From FEN-1073 sp963780865 (lineage in GTDB: Bacteria > Chloroflexota > Anaerolineae > Anaerolineales > RBG-16-64-43), in the NCBI GenBank assembly GCA_963780865.1, contig CAWADT010000029.1:40949-104948 (forward strand): a stretch of 64,000 nt of DNA. The letters run 5' to 3'. The position numbers and the translations under genes were made by a program. Positions 31,670-40,505 of this stretch are shown here, piece by piece (position 1 is the stretch's first letter; every line of letters starts with the position of its first letter). A model generated the notes under the pieces. That model did not search any database, was not told where the DNA came from, and saw only the letters and a program-made list of their open reading frames with translations.

Positions 31670-33655
31670 TTACACGTAGAAGAATTTTGAAATATTCGGG
31701 TCGTTCATGTTGTCGCGGGTGATGACGGCGTATCCGGTGGGGATATGCTTGGGAATGCTGGTCACGCCGTTCAAATAGGCCATGGCCATTTCGAATGCGA
31801 AGAAGCCCATATCGGACGGTTTCTGAGCAATCACCAGATCGACCGTGCCGTCGCGCAGCATGTTGATGGCATCCTTGGTCGCGTCGAAGGCGACGACCTT
31901 GACCTTGCCGCTCAGACCTTTGTTCTTCACAACCGTCCCGGCGCCTTGGGCACTGAACACGTTCGTCCCAAAGATTCCCGCCAGATCCGGATTCTTCTGC
32001 AGTTGGGCTTCCACCTGGGCCTGGGCTTTGGTGGCATCATCCCCGTTGTAGTCCACGCCCACCAGAACCACATTCGGATACTCGGCGGCTAGAACGTCCT
32101 TGCAGCCCTTCTCGCGGGCATCCGTCGAGCTGATCCCGGGGTTGACGTTCTGGATGTACACCTTGCCGGTCTTGCCGATGGAATCCGCCAGGGCCCGGCA
32201 GGCGATCTCTCCGCCCAAGTAGTTGTCGGAGGCAATAAAGGACAGCGGGAAGGTGACGGGGCCGCTATCATAATTGCCGTCGCCGATGAACGTGTCGACC
32301 GTGAGCAGAGGAAGCCCGGCATCATGGGCTTTCTGCAGGGGAGCGATCATGGCGTCTTTGTCGACCGGCGCCAGGAACAGGAAGCTCAGGTCGCCCCGGG
32401 CTACCATGGCGTCCAGCATCGGCGTCTGGGCAGTCACGTTCCAGGTCTGCGGGATTTGCGTGATCAGTTCAGCGCCGAAGGCATCTGCCGCCGCCTGAGC
32501 ACCGCGTTGCATGGTGGTGTAGAAGGGATCTTGGGTCCCGGCCAAGAAACCGACTTTTATTCCCGCGGTCTTGCGGGTCAGATTCCCGCTGAAATCCTGG
32601 TAGAAGAACTGCGAGATTTTCGGATCGTTCATGTTGTCGCGGGTGATGACGGCGTATCCGGTGGGGATATGCTTGGGAATGCTGGTCGCGCCGTTCAGGT
32701 AAGCAACAGCCATTTCGACCGCCAGGTATCCCATGTCGGACGGTTTCTGAGCAATCACCAGATCGACCGTGCCGTCGCGCAGCATGTTGATGGCATCCTT
32801 GGTCGCGTCGAAGGCGACGACCTTGACCTTGCCGCTCAGACCTTTGTTCTTCACAACCGTCCCGGCGCCTTGGGCACTGAACACGTTCGTCCCAAAGATT
32901 CCCGCCAGATCCGGATTCTTCTGCAGTTGGGCTTCCACCTGGGCCTGGGCTTTGGTGGCATCATCCCCGTTGTAGTCCACGCCCACCAGAACCACATTCG
33001 GATACTCGGCGGCTAGAACGTCCTTGCAGCCCTTCTCGCGGGCATCCGTCGAGCTGATCCCGGGGTTGACGTTCTGGATGTACACCTTGCCGGTCTTGCC
33101 GATGGAATCCGCCAGGGCCCGGCAGGCGATCTCTCCGCCCAAGTAGTTGTCGGAGGCAATAAAGGACAGCGGGAAGGTGACGGGGCCGCTATCATAATTG
33201 CCGTCGCCGATGAACGTGTCGACCGTGAGCATTGGCATGCCGGCATCATGGGCTTTCTGCAGGGGAGCGATCATGGCGTCTTTGTCGACCGGCGCCAGGA
33301 ACAGGAAGCTCAGGTCGCCCCGGGCAACCATGGCGTCTAGCATCGGAGTCTGGGCAGTCACGTTCCAGGTCTGCGGGATTTGCGTGATCAGTTCTACCCC
33401 AAGATCAGCGGCGGCTTGGGCCGCGCCGCGTTGCATGGTGGTATAGAAGGGATCTTGGGTCCCCGCCAGAAAACCGATTTTGATGTTTTTCGGTGCAGGT
33501 ACTGCAGTAGCAGGAGCCGAGGTGGCCCCGACTGAGGTGGCCGCACCTTGGGTGGCTGGTATCGCAGTGGCAGGCACCGGTGTACCGCAGGAGGTCGATA
33601 GCATGGCTAAAACGAACACCACGCTAAAGACAACTAGAGCTTGCTTTTTAATCAT
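31670..33655 (-). CDS. Sugar-binding lipoprotein with two tandem, nearly identical binding domains
   Basis: 661 residues. A signal peptide ends at the lipobox STSC (Cys23), followed by an Ala/Thr/Pro linker. Two type 1 periplasmic-binding domains of ~305 residues follow, each starting KVGFLAGTQDPFYTTMQRGA or close to it and ending at TRDNMNDP-IS-FFY. They are joined by QDFSGNLTRKTAG. The DNA repeats with a 924-bp period, and ~495 bp are identical by eye (31812-32307 and 32736-33231), while both edges differ. One-domain proteins are the rule for this family. AGAAGGAG precedes the ATG. Confidence 0.93.
   Translation of the reverse strand: MIKKQALVVFSVVFVLAMLSTSCGTPVPATAIPATQGAATSVGATSAPATAVPAPKNIKIGFLAGTQDPFYTTMQRGAAQAAADLGVELITQIPQTWNVTAQTPMLDAMVARGDLSFLFLAPVDKDAMIAPLQKAHDAGMPMLTVDTFIGDGNYDSGPVTFPLSFIASDNYLGGEIACRALADSIGKTGKVYIQNVNPGISSTDAREKGCKDVLAAEYPNVVLVGVDYNGDDATKAQAQVEAQLQKNPDLAGIFGTNVFSAQGAGTVVKNKGLSGKVKVVAFDATKDAINMLRDGTVDLVIAQKPSDMGYLAVEMAVAYLNGATSIPKHIPTGYAVITRDNMNDPKISQFFYQDFSGNLTRKTAGIKVGFLAGTQDPFYTTMQRGAQAAADAFGAELITQIPQTWNVTAQTPMLDAMVARGDLSFLFLAPVDKDAMIAPLQKAHDAGLPLLTVDTFIGDGNYDSGPVTFPLSFIASDNYLGGEIACRALADSIGKTGKVYIQNVNPGISSTDAREKGCKDVLAAEYPNVVLVGVDYNGDDATKAQAQVEAQLQKNPDLAGIFGTNVFSAQGAGTVVKNKGLSGKVKVVAFDATKDAINMLRDGTVDLVIAQKPSDMGFFAFEMAMAYLNGVTSIPKHIPTGYAVITRDNMNDPNISKFFYV
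31812..33231. repeat. Tandem 924-bp intragenic duplication (core copies)
   Basis: The identical cores at 31812-32307 and 32736-33231 are offset by 924 bp (308 codons), preserving the frame. Similarity continues on both sides with scattered differences. Confidence 0.9.
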
Positions 33656-33827
33656 GTTCTTCTCCTTCTGGGGAATTTGAGAAATTGTGACAACATTTTT
33701 GAGTTTGCTTTACGAGGGCCAAAGAAATATCTATCAGTTTTTTCCACCTCCTCTCTCCTAGACAGACGCTATTACCCAAGCTCCATAATGATTTAGAAAA
33801 TTGTTCGAATTCAATAAAAGCAACATC

Positions 33828-33856
33828 ATAATATCACTAACTCGCACATAAGTCAA
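33828..33856 (-). promoter_or_regulatory. Promoter of the sugar operon
   Basis: On the minus strand, TTGACT (33851-33856) and TATTAT (33828-33833) are 17 bp apart. The leader to the ATG at 33655 would be about 165 nt. Confidence 0.65.
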
Positions 33857-33888
33857 GCATCAATGTGAGATATCGATAAAATATATGG

Positions 33889-33917
33889 TTGACTTTGAAC
33901 ATTTTATGAGGTATAAT
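33889..33917 (+). promoter_or_regulatory. Promoter of the DeoR-type regulator gene
   Basis: TTGACT (33889-33894), 17 bp, TATAAT (33912-33917). Its -35 hexamer is the mirror image of that of the sugar operon, leaving 32 bp between the two, where a regulator could act on both promoters. AAGGAT precedes the ATG at 33956. Confidence 0.75.
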
Positions 33918-33955
33918 GAATCCAGTCCAGGAAAAATGAATGAAAAGGATAAGAA

Positions 33956-35671
33956 ATGAAAACTATTCCCCGCTTTGAGCGCATCGTCTCTTTGGTAGAT
34001 GAAAAAGGATTTTTATCGGTAAATGACCTGAGCCAACTCTGTGACGTCTCAGAAATGACCATTCGGCGTGACTTGCAGCAACTGGATGCCCAAAAGCGGA
34101 TCCGCCGGACGTACGGCGGAGCCGTTTCATACCATGCCGCATCTCCCGCCATGGAAGAGGATGCCGCGGATGGTTTGGCCCAGGAGGTCGATGTTCTTCT
34201 CGTCGACCAGGTGGACGTGTTGATCGCCACCTCTGTAAATCCATATTATGACGGGCTTCTGATTGACCGGGCCAGCAAGAAAAAAATACCGATCATTGCC
34301 GAATCCATTGAAATGCCCAATCAACTCACTTCGGTAGCGGTGGATAACTATCAGGCTGGAGTAGACCTGGGACATTGGGTGGGGCGGCACTTGGCGGAAC
34401 AAGGGCTTGAAAAAATTTACTTACTCGACTTGACGTTTCATCAACCGAACACCCAAAATCGCAGCCGGGGATTTATCGATGGATTAAAAGAGGCTTGCCA
34501 ATCGGAAGTAGTCTTATCCATTAACGCACAGTCGCGTTATGCGATGGCCTATCAACTCGCCTACGATGCGCTGACGGTCTATCCACATATCAATTTGATT
34601 TTCGCAATCAACGATACGACGGCCAAGGGGGCAATCAAAGCCTGCCGTGATCTGAACATCGACCCGGATCACATGAATGTTGTAACCTTTGGTCTCGAAG
34701 GGGATACTTTCAAAAACGAATTATTAAAAGAGGACACGTACTGCAAAGTCGGGCTGGCGATGTTCCCTGAAATCGTCAGCTTTACCTGCGTGGAAGCCGC
34801 CATCGCGGCCTTTAATCATAAGCCATTGCCGGAGAAGTTTGTGACACCTCACGTCGTCCTGACGGCCAAAACCTTGACGGACTACTATTCTCTCACTTCC
34901 GATGGCTGGGAATTAAACTGGGAATATGCCCGCAAGCATCTCAATATTCCCATCAAGCCTGAACAAGATACGCCGCGCTCATCGGCCAACTTGCCCGGTC
35001 AAATTGGTTTTCTCATCCCCTTCACCGAACATGAGTGGTACAAGAATTTAACCCGCCAGGTTAAAGCCTATGCCGGCCAATATGGGATCGGCGTACAGAT
35101 TATTGATGCGGAACAAAATGTCCGCGACGAGGTTGAAATTCGCCGCCGACAAATAGCCAACAAGGCGGCTACCCTCGTCCAGCCCGGCGATGTCGTGCTT
35201 GTCGACGGCGGCCCCATCGCGGCCTACCTGGCCGAGGAGTTGAAACAAAAAAGAGATATTACGGTGATAACAGACTCGGTTGTGGTTTTTGATACTCTCA
35301 ACCACACACTGGGAATCACACTCATTTCCACCGGGGGAACTTTACGCCACAGCAGCCAGATGTTGGTCGGCCCCACCGCGGAAGGGGCACTCAAAGAACT
35401 GCGGGCGGATAAGTTATTCCTGATGGTCAGCGGGATCACCCTTGATTTCGGACTCTCCCACCACACCATTTCCGAAATCAGCATGAAACAAGCCATGATC
35501 CGCTCGGCGCGTGAGGTTATCCTGTTGGCCGACCACACCTCCTTCGGCGAGGAAGCGGGGATCCAGGTTGCGCCGTTGACGGTCATCCACAGGTTGGTTA
35601 CCGACGATGCGCTCCCGCCCAGTATTCGTTTGAACATTTCCAAGACGGGTGTTCAAATCATGCTGGCTTAA
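33956..35671 (+). CDS. DeoR-type regulator containing an internal periplasmic-binding-type region
   Basis: 571 residues. Residues 1-57 form a DeoR helix-turn-helix (LSQLCDVSEMTIRRDLQQL, then RTYGGAV). Residues ~78-330 match the type 1 periplasmic-binding/LacI sensor fold (VDVLIATSVNPYYDG, VDNYQAGVDLGHWVGRHL, FAINDTTAKGA). A short second similar start (QIGFLIPFTEHEWYKNL) lies at ~350. From ~395 the DeoR C-terminal sensor resumes (RRRQIANKAATLVQPGD, TVITDSVVVFDTL, ISTGGTLRHSSQM, ILLADHTSFG). DeoR proteins are normally ~250 residues. It is divergent from the sugar operon and is probably its regulator. Confidence 0.9.
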   Translation: MKTIPRFERIVSLVDEKGFLSVNDLSQLCDVSEMTIRRDLQQLDAQKRIRRTYGGAVSYHAASPAMEEDAADGLAQEVDVLLVDQVDVLIATSVNPYYDGLLIDRASKKKIPIIAESIEMPNQLTSVAVDNYQAGVDLGHWVGRHLAEQGLEKIYLLDLTFHQPNTQNRSRGFIDGLKEACQSEVVLSINAQSRYAMAYQLAYDALTVYPHINLIFAINDTTAKGAIKACRDLNIDPDHMNVVTFGLEGDTFKNELLKEDTYCKVGLAMFPEIVSFTCVEAAIAAFNHKPLPEKFVTPHVVLTAKTLTDYYSLTSDGWELNWEYARKHLNIPIKPEQDTPRSSANLPGQIGFLIPFTEHEWYKNLTRQVKAYAGQYGIGVQIIDAEQNVRDEVEIRRRQIANKAATLVQPGDVVLVDGGPIAAYLAEELKQKRDITVITDSVVVFDTLNHTLGITLISTGGTLRHSSQMLVGPTAEGALKELRADKLFLMVSGITLDFGLSHHTISEISMKQAMIRSAREVILLADHTSFGEEAGIQVAPLTVIHRLVTDDALPPSIRLNISKTGVQIMLA

Positions 35672-35899
35672 GCTTTCGCTCCCGACGAAATGATTTTCCG
35701 CACGGCACAAGTGCAGCCTACCGATCGATGGATGGATGCGGCCGGTATAGCGCGGAGGTCACACCGGGAGCTTTTCGATCGCAAAAGCTCGGTGAACTTG
35801 GAGGACATAGCATAGTCCGAAAATCGATCGCGGGGGAGATGAAAAACTTTGGGCGCCGGACGCGCCCGCAAACCGGTTATCGAACCGTCAGGAGAAACA

Positions 35900-36334
35900 A
35901 TGGCACATACATCGAAAAGTAAAATCACGGTCGAAGAAAATCCTTCCGAGCAGGACGTGCGCGTGGTGCGGGAAGGCCTTAACAGTTTCAACCGCTTATA
36001 CGCTCCGGAAGAAGAATACCGGCCGCTAGGGTTGTTTCTGCGCGAAGCGGACGGGACTGTATCCGGCGGGCTGCTCGGCGAAACGTATTGGGGCTGGCTG
36101 CACGTCGGCATCCTCTGGCTGGAGGAGAAAGAGCGCGGCCTGGGGTACGGTTCGCAGCTGCTGGCTGCAACGGAGCAGGAGGCCGTCCGGCGCGGGTGCC
36201 GGCACGTGCATTTGGACACCCTCGATTTTCAAGCGCTTCCTTTTTATGAAAAGAACGGCTACAGTGTTTTCGGCGTTTTGGAGGATCTTCCGGAGGGGCA
36301 TCGACGATTCTTTCTATCCAAGAAATTGGTTTGA
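35900..36334 (+). CDS. GNAT family N-acetyltransferase
   Basis: 144 residues from the ATG at 35900, preceded by AGGAGA. Motif A reads ILWLEEKERGLGYGSQLL, and the end reads LDTLDFQALPFYEKNGYSVFG with the typical FYEKxGY. Substrate unknown. A 228-bp gap without a recognised gene separates it from the DeoR-type regulator. Confidence 0.85.
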   Translation: MAHTSKSKITVEENPSEQDVRVVREGLNSFNRLYAPEEEYRPLGLFLREADGTVSGGLLGETYWGWLHVGILWLEEKERGLGYGSQLLAATEQEAVRRGCRHVHLDTLDFQALPFYEKNGYSVFGVLEDLPEGHRRFFLSKKLV

Positions 36335-36371
36335 ATACATTCGTTGATAGAATAATACGGATAGATTTATT

Positions 36372-36474
36372 CCGCCGACGACCATAGACCATCGACGATC
36401 GACCATGGGCCATAAAGGCAAATCAATGCATTCGAATCACAACGATGGTCGATGGTCCATAGTCCATGGTCTGA
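36372..36474. repeat. GACCATAGACCATCGA inverted repeat
   Basis: ACCATAGACCATCGACGATC and the partner arm GATGGTCGATGGTCCATAG enclose a short spacer. The same sequence family lies at 49926-50106. It separates two GNAT genes. Confidence 0.7.
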
Positions 36475-36507
36475 AACTTTGAGCCGGATCCAATCGGAGA
36501 TTGACCG

Positions 36508-36939
36508 ATGACCGATATCCATATCCGCGAAGTAAGCGAGGCTGATTCCTCCGCCGTCGCCCGGCTGATCACACAATTGGGATATCCGTCCTCGGAAAAT
36601 GAGATTGCGCAAAGGCTGACCGTTCTCTCGCGCCTGCCGGAGCATGTGACTTTCGTCGCGGAGGTAAACGGTCAGATCGTCGGGTTGGTGGGAGCGTATT
36701 TGGACTACGCGCTCGAGATCAACGGCTCATGCGGCCGCCTGATGGGCCTGGTAGTTGACGAACAGTATCGAGGCCGCGGAATTGGGAAGCAAATGATGGA
36801 TTGGATCGAAGCCTGGCTGCGCGAGCGCGGCGCGGCGCGCCTCACTCTCACCAGCGGCAAACAGCGTACGGACGCTCATCGGTTCTATCGGCATCTCGGC
36901 TACGAGGAGACGGGTTTGCGGTTTGCCAAGCGACTGTAA
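36508..36939 (+). CDS. GNAT family N-acetyltransferase
   Basis: 143 residues, a compact GNAT. Motif A is LMGLVVDEQYRGRGIGKQMM (R-G-R-G-I-G) and the C-terminal part has LTSGKQRTDAHRFYRHLGYEE. This small type is often an amino-acid or aminoglycoside-like acetyltransferase, but the substrate cannot be told. It is not a close copy of the preceding GNAT. Confidence 0.87.
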   Translation: MTDIHIREVSEADSSAVARLITQLGYPSSENEIAQRLTVLSRLPEHVTFVAEVNGQIVGLVGAYLDYALEINGSCGRLMGLVVDEQYRGRGIGKQMMDWIEAWLRERGAARLTLTSGKQRTDAHRFYRHLGYEETGLRFAKRL

Positions 36940-37014
36940 CTCGAATGGTATGGAAAAACGTTTTCATCTTGACCGATTGCCTTTTCCAGTAGTTCGGAAG
37001 GAGACGACATCCGG

Positions 37015-37647
37015 ATGACCAAGTGGATCGTATTCGACGCGATGGGAGTAATCTTCGAAGAAGGGGACGACATCCGCAACCGTCTGGTGCCGTTTCTGAG
37101 CCGGCATGGGTCCGCACCGGGCCCCGATTTCGTCCATTCCGTTTATCGGCGGGCAAGCGTCGGATTAATTTCCAACCGGGAATTCTGGGAAATCATCGGG
37201 TTGGGCGGCGAGTACCCCGCGATTGAACGCGAATATTTGGATACTTGCCTTACGTTGGATCCCCACTGCAAGGAAACCATCGCTCAATTGACCGGCCGGT
37301 ACCGCCTGGCGATTTTCTCCAACGACGTCAAGGAATGGTCCGCGTACCTGCAGCGCAAATTCGGATTGGATAAATTCTTCCAGCTTGCGGTGATCAGCAG
37401 CGAAGCGAAGCTCCGCAAACCCGATCCGGGGATCTATAAAATATTATTGGAACGGCTCCAGACCAAGGCCGGGGATTGCCTTTTCATCGACGACCGGATT
37501 CCCAATTTGCAGCCGGCCGCCGCGCTGGGGATGGAGACGGTTTGGCTGGCGAAAGGCGATCAAAATCCGGAGGGCGAAATCCGCCACCGGATAAAAACCC
37601 TTTCCGAATTGCCCGGCCTGGTTGAGAAGATATTTCCTGCCACGTGA
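37015..37647 (+). CDS. HAD-IA family hydrolase
   Basis: 210 residues. The nucleophile Asp is in VFDAMGVIFEEG, the motif II Ser/Thr is in LAIFSNDVKEW, the lysine in KLRKPDPGIYK and the acidic pair in CLFIDDRIPNL. This set fits phosphatases acting on small phosphorylated metabolites. AAGGAGACGAC lies just before the ATG. Substrate is unknown. Confidence 0.87.
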   Translation: MTKWIVFDAMGVIFEEGDDIRNRLVPFLSRHGSAPGPDFVHSVYRRASVGLISNREFWEIIGLGGEYPAIEREYLDTCLTLDPHCKETIAQLTGRYRLAIFSNDVKEWSAYLQRKFGLDKFFQLAVISSEAKLRKPDPGIYKILLERLQTKAGDCLFIDDRIPNLQPAAALGMETVWLAKGDQNPEGEIRHRIKTLSELPGLVEKIFPAT

Positions 37648-38335
37648 GCGCATCCCTCTTCAATTCTCCACCCGCCTTTCGGTTAATAGTCGGCGTTTAT
37701 TTTCGGGAGACGGTGGAAAATTGGGAGCAAGAGGGGATCGGCATGGAAAAGCGCGGTGTCTCCCTTTGCATCCACGACAAATACCCGCTCGCCGTCCCGG
37801 CGCGCGCAATGGCCAACCCGTGGTTGTCCAATCCCACGGCGGCCCCACGCCCCAGGGCGATTACCCGTCTCGCGTGTTGGAAGAATGGGCGGGCGAATCC
37901 GCGCCCGGGACGATCACAAACTGGCCGTATTCATTTTTCTTTATAACGATGGAGAAGGATTCGCCGTTAATAATTCAAAAACCCTGATGAATTTATCCCG
38001 CTCTCGCGGGATGCTGAATACTCTCGAAATTTAACTCGTGGTTCTCGGGGGGTGCGGTTCTTGATCCCGCGCGGCAAGCCGCACAGTTGTCCATTGGTAG
38101 CAACTCCATAGCCCGCGATCGTTTACCCGCATTGTCCCATTTAGCAAAAAACGCGCTAAATCATGCAGCTGAGGAATAGAAAATACGTTCGGCGACTGAT
38201 CATCAGGAAACAGTCGGGTAACCGTATTCGGTTCATTTGGCATTCGAATGAAAAGACTTAAGAATGCGTCCTATGATATTCTCCTAACAGAGATCATCGG
38301 AATATCGATAGGCCGCCGAAAGGGAGGGAAATGCC
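37648..38335. other. Region without a clear gene
   Basis: Two adjacent frames (about 37741-37960) contain short stretches such as MEKRGVSLCIHDKYPLAVPA and NGQPVVVQSHGGPTPQGDYP, which could be pieces of a decayed gene. I cannot name a family. The rest, up to the subtilase gene, shows nothing recognisable. AAAGGGAGGG near 38321 is the ribosome binding site of the next gene. Confidence 0.4.
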
Positions 38336-39691
38336 ATGAAGAAGAAATGGGTTATCCTTGTGGTTGCAGTCATTATTCCGCTAAGCGCTTGCGCAAATCC
38401 CGCCAACTCGAAATCCGCCTCGTCCTCCATCCCGCCGATTGTTCAGTCTTCGACAGCGACGAGCCTTCCAACGAATACTCCAACCAGCCAGCCATTCATC
38501 TCTTCTCCCACGCCGCTTCCAACCCCCACGACCACCATCTCCACTGCCCCGATCGTATTCCCGAAAATCGACCGGCACCCAGCGCCGGCGGATTTTCAGA
38601 GAGGATCGTTGCACGCAATCCCGACCTATAATCCCGATTCGGACGCCGATTGGCAGGTCGATTTACGCTCATTTGATTTATCGGGAGCGGATCTTCGCAA
38701 TTCCCTTAACGATCTGCTGCAAGCCGATTTCGACGATAAAACGGTTTGGCCGCCGGCCGATCGGATGCCCGCGGGGTTTGATTGGAAACAGATCATGAAG
38801 CTCGGAAAAAATCCGGGGCTCAATATCAATTCGCTTCACGCAGAAGGAATCACCGGGAAAAATATCGGAATTGCAATTATTGATCAGACTTTGCTGGTCG
38901 ACCATGAAGAGTACGCTGATCGGATCCAACTCTATGAGGAAACCTCAGACATACACGACGGTTGGCTGGAAGCCCAAATGCACGGCCCGGGCGTTGCCTC
39001 GATCGCCGTGGGAAAAACCGTCGGCGTCGCTCCGGAGGCGGATTTATATTTCATCGCAACCGCCATGTGCAGCCAGGGGACGTATGAAACGATCGACTTC
39101 GGATGCCTGGCCAACTCGGTCCGCCAAATCATCGAAATCAACCGCCAGTTGCCGGCCGACCGAAAAATCCGCGTCCTTTCCATGTCCATCGGTTGGGACG
39201 CAAAAAGCAAAGGATACAAGGAAATCACAGAGGCGGTTCAAAAGGCCAAGGATGCTGGGATCTTCGTGATCTGCTCAAGCGAAGCGGCAATCTATGGTTT
39301 TTTATTCGATGGAATGGACCGCAAGTTAATGTCGGACCCGAATAATATTGATTCATTTGGACCGGGGTTTTGGTGGGCGAATGAGTTCTATCAAGGCAAG
39401 TGGGAACCGGAAAATACATTGCTCGTCCCGATGGATGCCCGTACGACCGCCAGCCCCACCGGAGTCAACGATTATGTTTTCTACCGCGAGGGCGGATGGA
39501 GCTGGTGCATCCCTTATATCGCCGGCATGTACGCTCTTGCGGCTCAAGTCAAGCCGGATATCACCCCCTTTGTTTTCTGGTCCACGGCGCTCCAAACCGG
39601 TCGAACGATCGAGGTTTCTCACGGAGCCACAAAATATTCTCTGGGATATATTCTCGATCCGATTGCGCTGATTCACGCGCTGCAAGATTGA
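38336..39691 (+). CDS. Subtilisin (S8)-like surface lipoprotein
   Basis: 451 residues. The signal peptide ends at lipobox LSAC (Cys19), followed by a Ser/Thr/Pro-rich linker to ~75. The S8 fold shows Asp183 in IGIAIIDQTL, His216 in QMHGPGVASIAVG and Ser389 in GGWSWCIPYIAGMYALA, matching the triad order. The region that usually supplies the oxyanion Asn reads FVICSSEAAIYG, with no Asn in place. The usual GTS before the catalytic region is GWS. It may be a protease with altered oxyanion hole or a binding protein derived from one. Confidence 0.78.
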   Translation: MKKKWVILVVAVIIPLSACANPANSKSASSSIPPIVQSSTATSLPTNTPTSQPFISSPTPLPTPTTTISTAPIVFPKIDRHPAPADFQRGSLHAIPTYNPDSDADWQVDLRSFDLSGADLRNSLNDLLQADFDDKTVWPPADRMPAGFDWKQIMKLGKNPGLNINSLHAEGITGKNIGIAIIDQTLLVDHEEYADRIQLYEETSDIHDGWLEAQMHGPGVASIAVGKTVGVAPEADLYFIATAMCSQGTYETIDFGCLANSVRQIIEINRQLPADRKIRVLSMSIGWDAKSKGYKEITEAVQKAKDAGIFVICSSEAAIYGFLFDGMDRKLMSDPNNIDSFGPGFWWANEFYQGKWEPENTLLVPMDARTTASPTGVNDYVFYREGGWSWCIPYIAGMYALAAQVKPDITPFVFWSTALQTGRTIEVSHGATKYSLGYILDPIALIHALQD

Positions 39692-39776
39692 TTTTTTCAT
39701 CCTAGTCACCGATTCCTTGTGGCCTTAAGGCCACTCGCCCCGGGACCTCACCGGGGTCCGAATGACACATGCGGTA

Positions 39777-39904
39777 TGTCATCCCGAGCCCTGAAAGGGC
39801 GAGGGATCGGTAGCGCATGGAAGCAAACCCGCAAGCGCTTTCCGGCTGAATTATTTTGAATTAGTTACCAATTCCTCGGCTCCTAAAGGAGCCTCGGAAT
39901 GACA
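39777..39904. repeat. MITE-like element upstream of sdhC
   Basis: Third copy of the TGTCATCCCGAG...CTCGGAATGACA family. An additional partial arm (CCGATTCC...CGAATGACA) lies at 39705-39765. The rest of the 39692-40081 gap has TATAAT at 39969-39974, a possible -10 for the sdh operon. Confidence 0.7.
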
Positions 39905-40081
39905 TATGGCGGGCAGGCTCCCTGTTGCAGCTTTCCGATATCCTCTAGCCTGTCTTCGCATCCTCGTCTATAATCCGGCCCGGCTGGCGAGAAATTGGGG
40001 TGTGACTTTTTCAGCCGCTGGGGTGTTACTATACTGCGCGCGGCCACCCGGACCGTTCCGGTGCCGCGCGCCGGAGTGTGC

Positions 40082-40497
40082 ATGCAATCGCTGATTAAAT
40101 TCACTTATGCCTCCACCCATTACCGCCCGCGGGAGGGGATGATCGCTTTTCTCCTCCACCGCATCAGCGGGTTGGCCGTGTTCCTGTTTCTTTCGATCCA
40201 CATCCTCGACACCTCGCTTGTGTATTTTTTTCCCGCATCGTATAAAGACGCGATCGCCCTCTACCGCACGCCCGGCTTCATGCTGGCCGAGATCGCCCTC
40301 ATGGCGGGAGTGATCTACCACGGATTAACGGGTTCCGTCTTGCGCTGTTCGACCTGATCCTACCTTCGGCTTGGACGATCAAGTGGGAACGGCTTTCCGT
40401 GCGGCTGACGATCCTGCTTGCCGCCATCCTCTGGCTGCCGGCCGGGATCATCATGGGCGGAAATTTCATCGGCTACACATTTCTCGGGTGGCATTGA
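40082..40497 (+). CDS. sdhC: Succinate dehydrogenase cytochrome b subunit SdhC (frameshifted)
   Basis: Membrane anchor of complex II. The first frame (from ATG 40082) gives STHYRPREGMIAFLLHRISGLAVFLFL, the quinone/haem region, with HRISG typical of SdhC, then SIHILDTSLVYF. It stops early at 40355-40357. One base earlier or later the coding resumes as NGFRLALFDLILPSAWTIKW...GYTFLGWH, ending at 40497. The shift lies in GGATTAACGGG near 40325, where one A appears to be missing. The joined length of ~138 residues is normal. Confidence 0.88.
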
Positions 40498-40505
40498 AAC
40501 CCGCC

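Noticed and set aside
31670..33655. Two separate binding-protein genes instead of one
   Set aside because: There is one continuous frame without stop, start or signal peptide between the copies, so it is one polypeptide unless the assembly is wrong.
35728..35922. 64-codon open frame between the DeoR-type regulator and the GNAT gene
   Set aside because: No ribosome binding site, no recognisable homology and overlap with the 5' region of the next gene.
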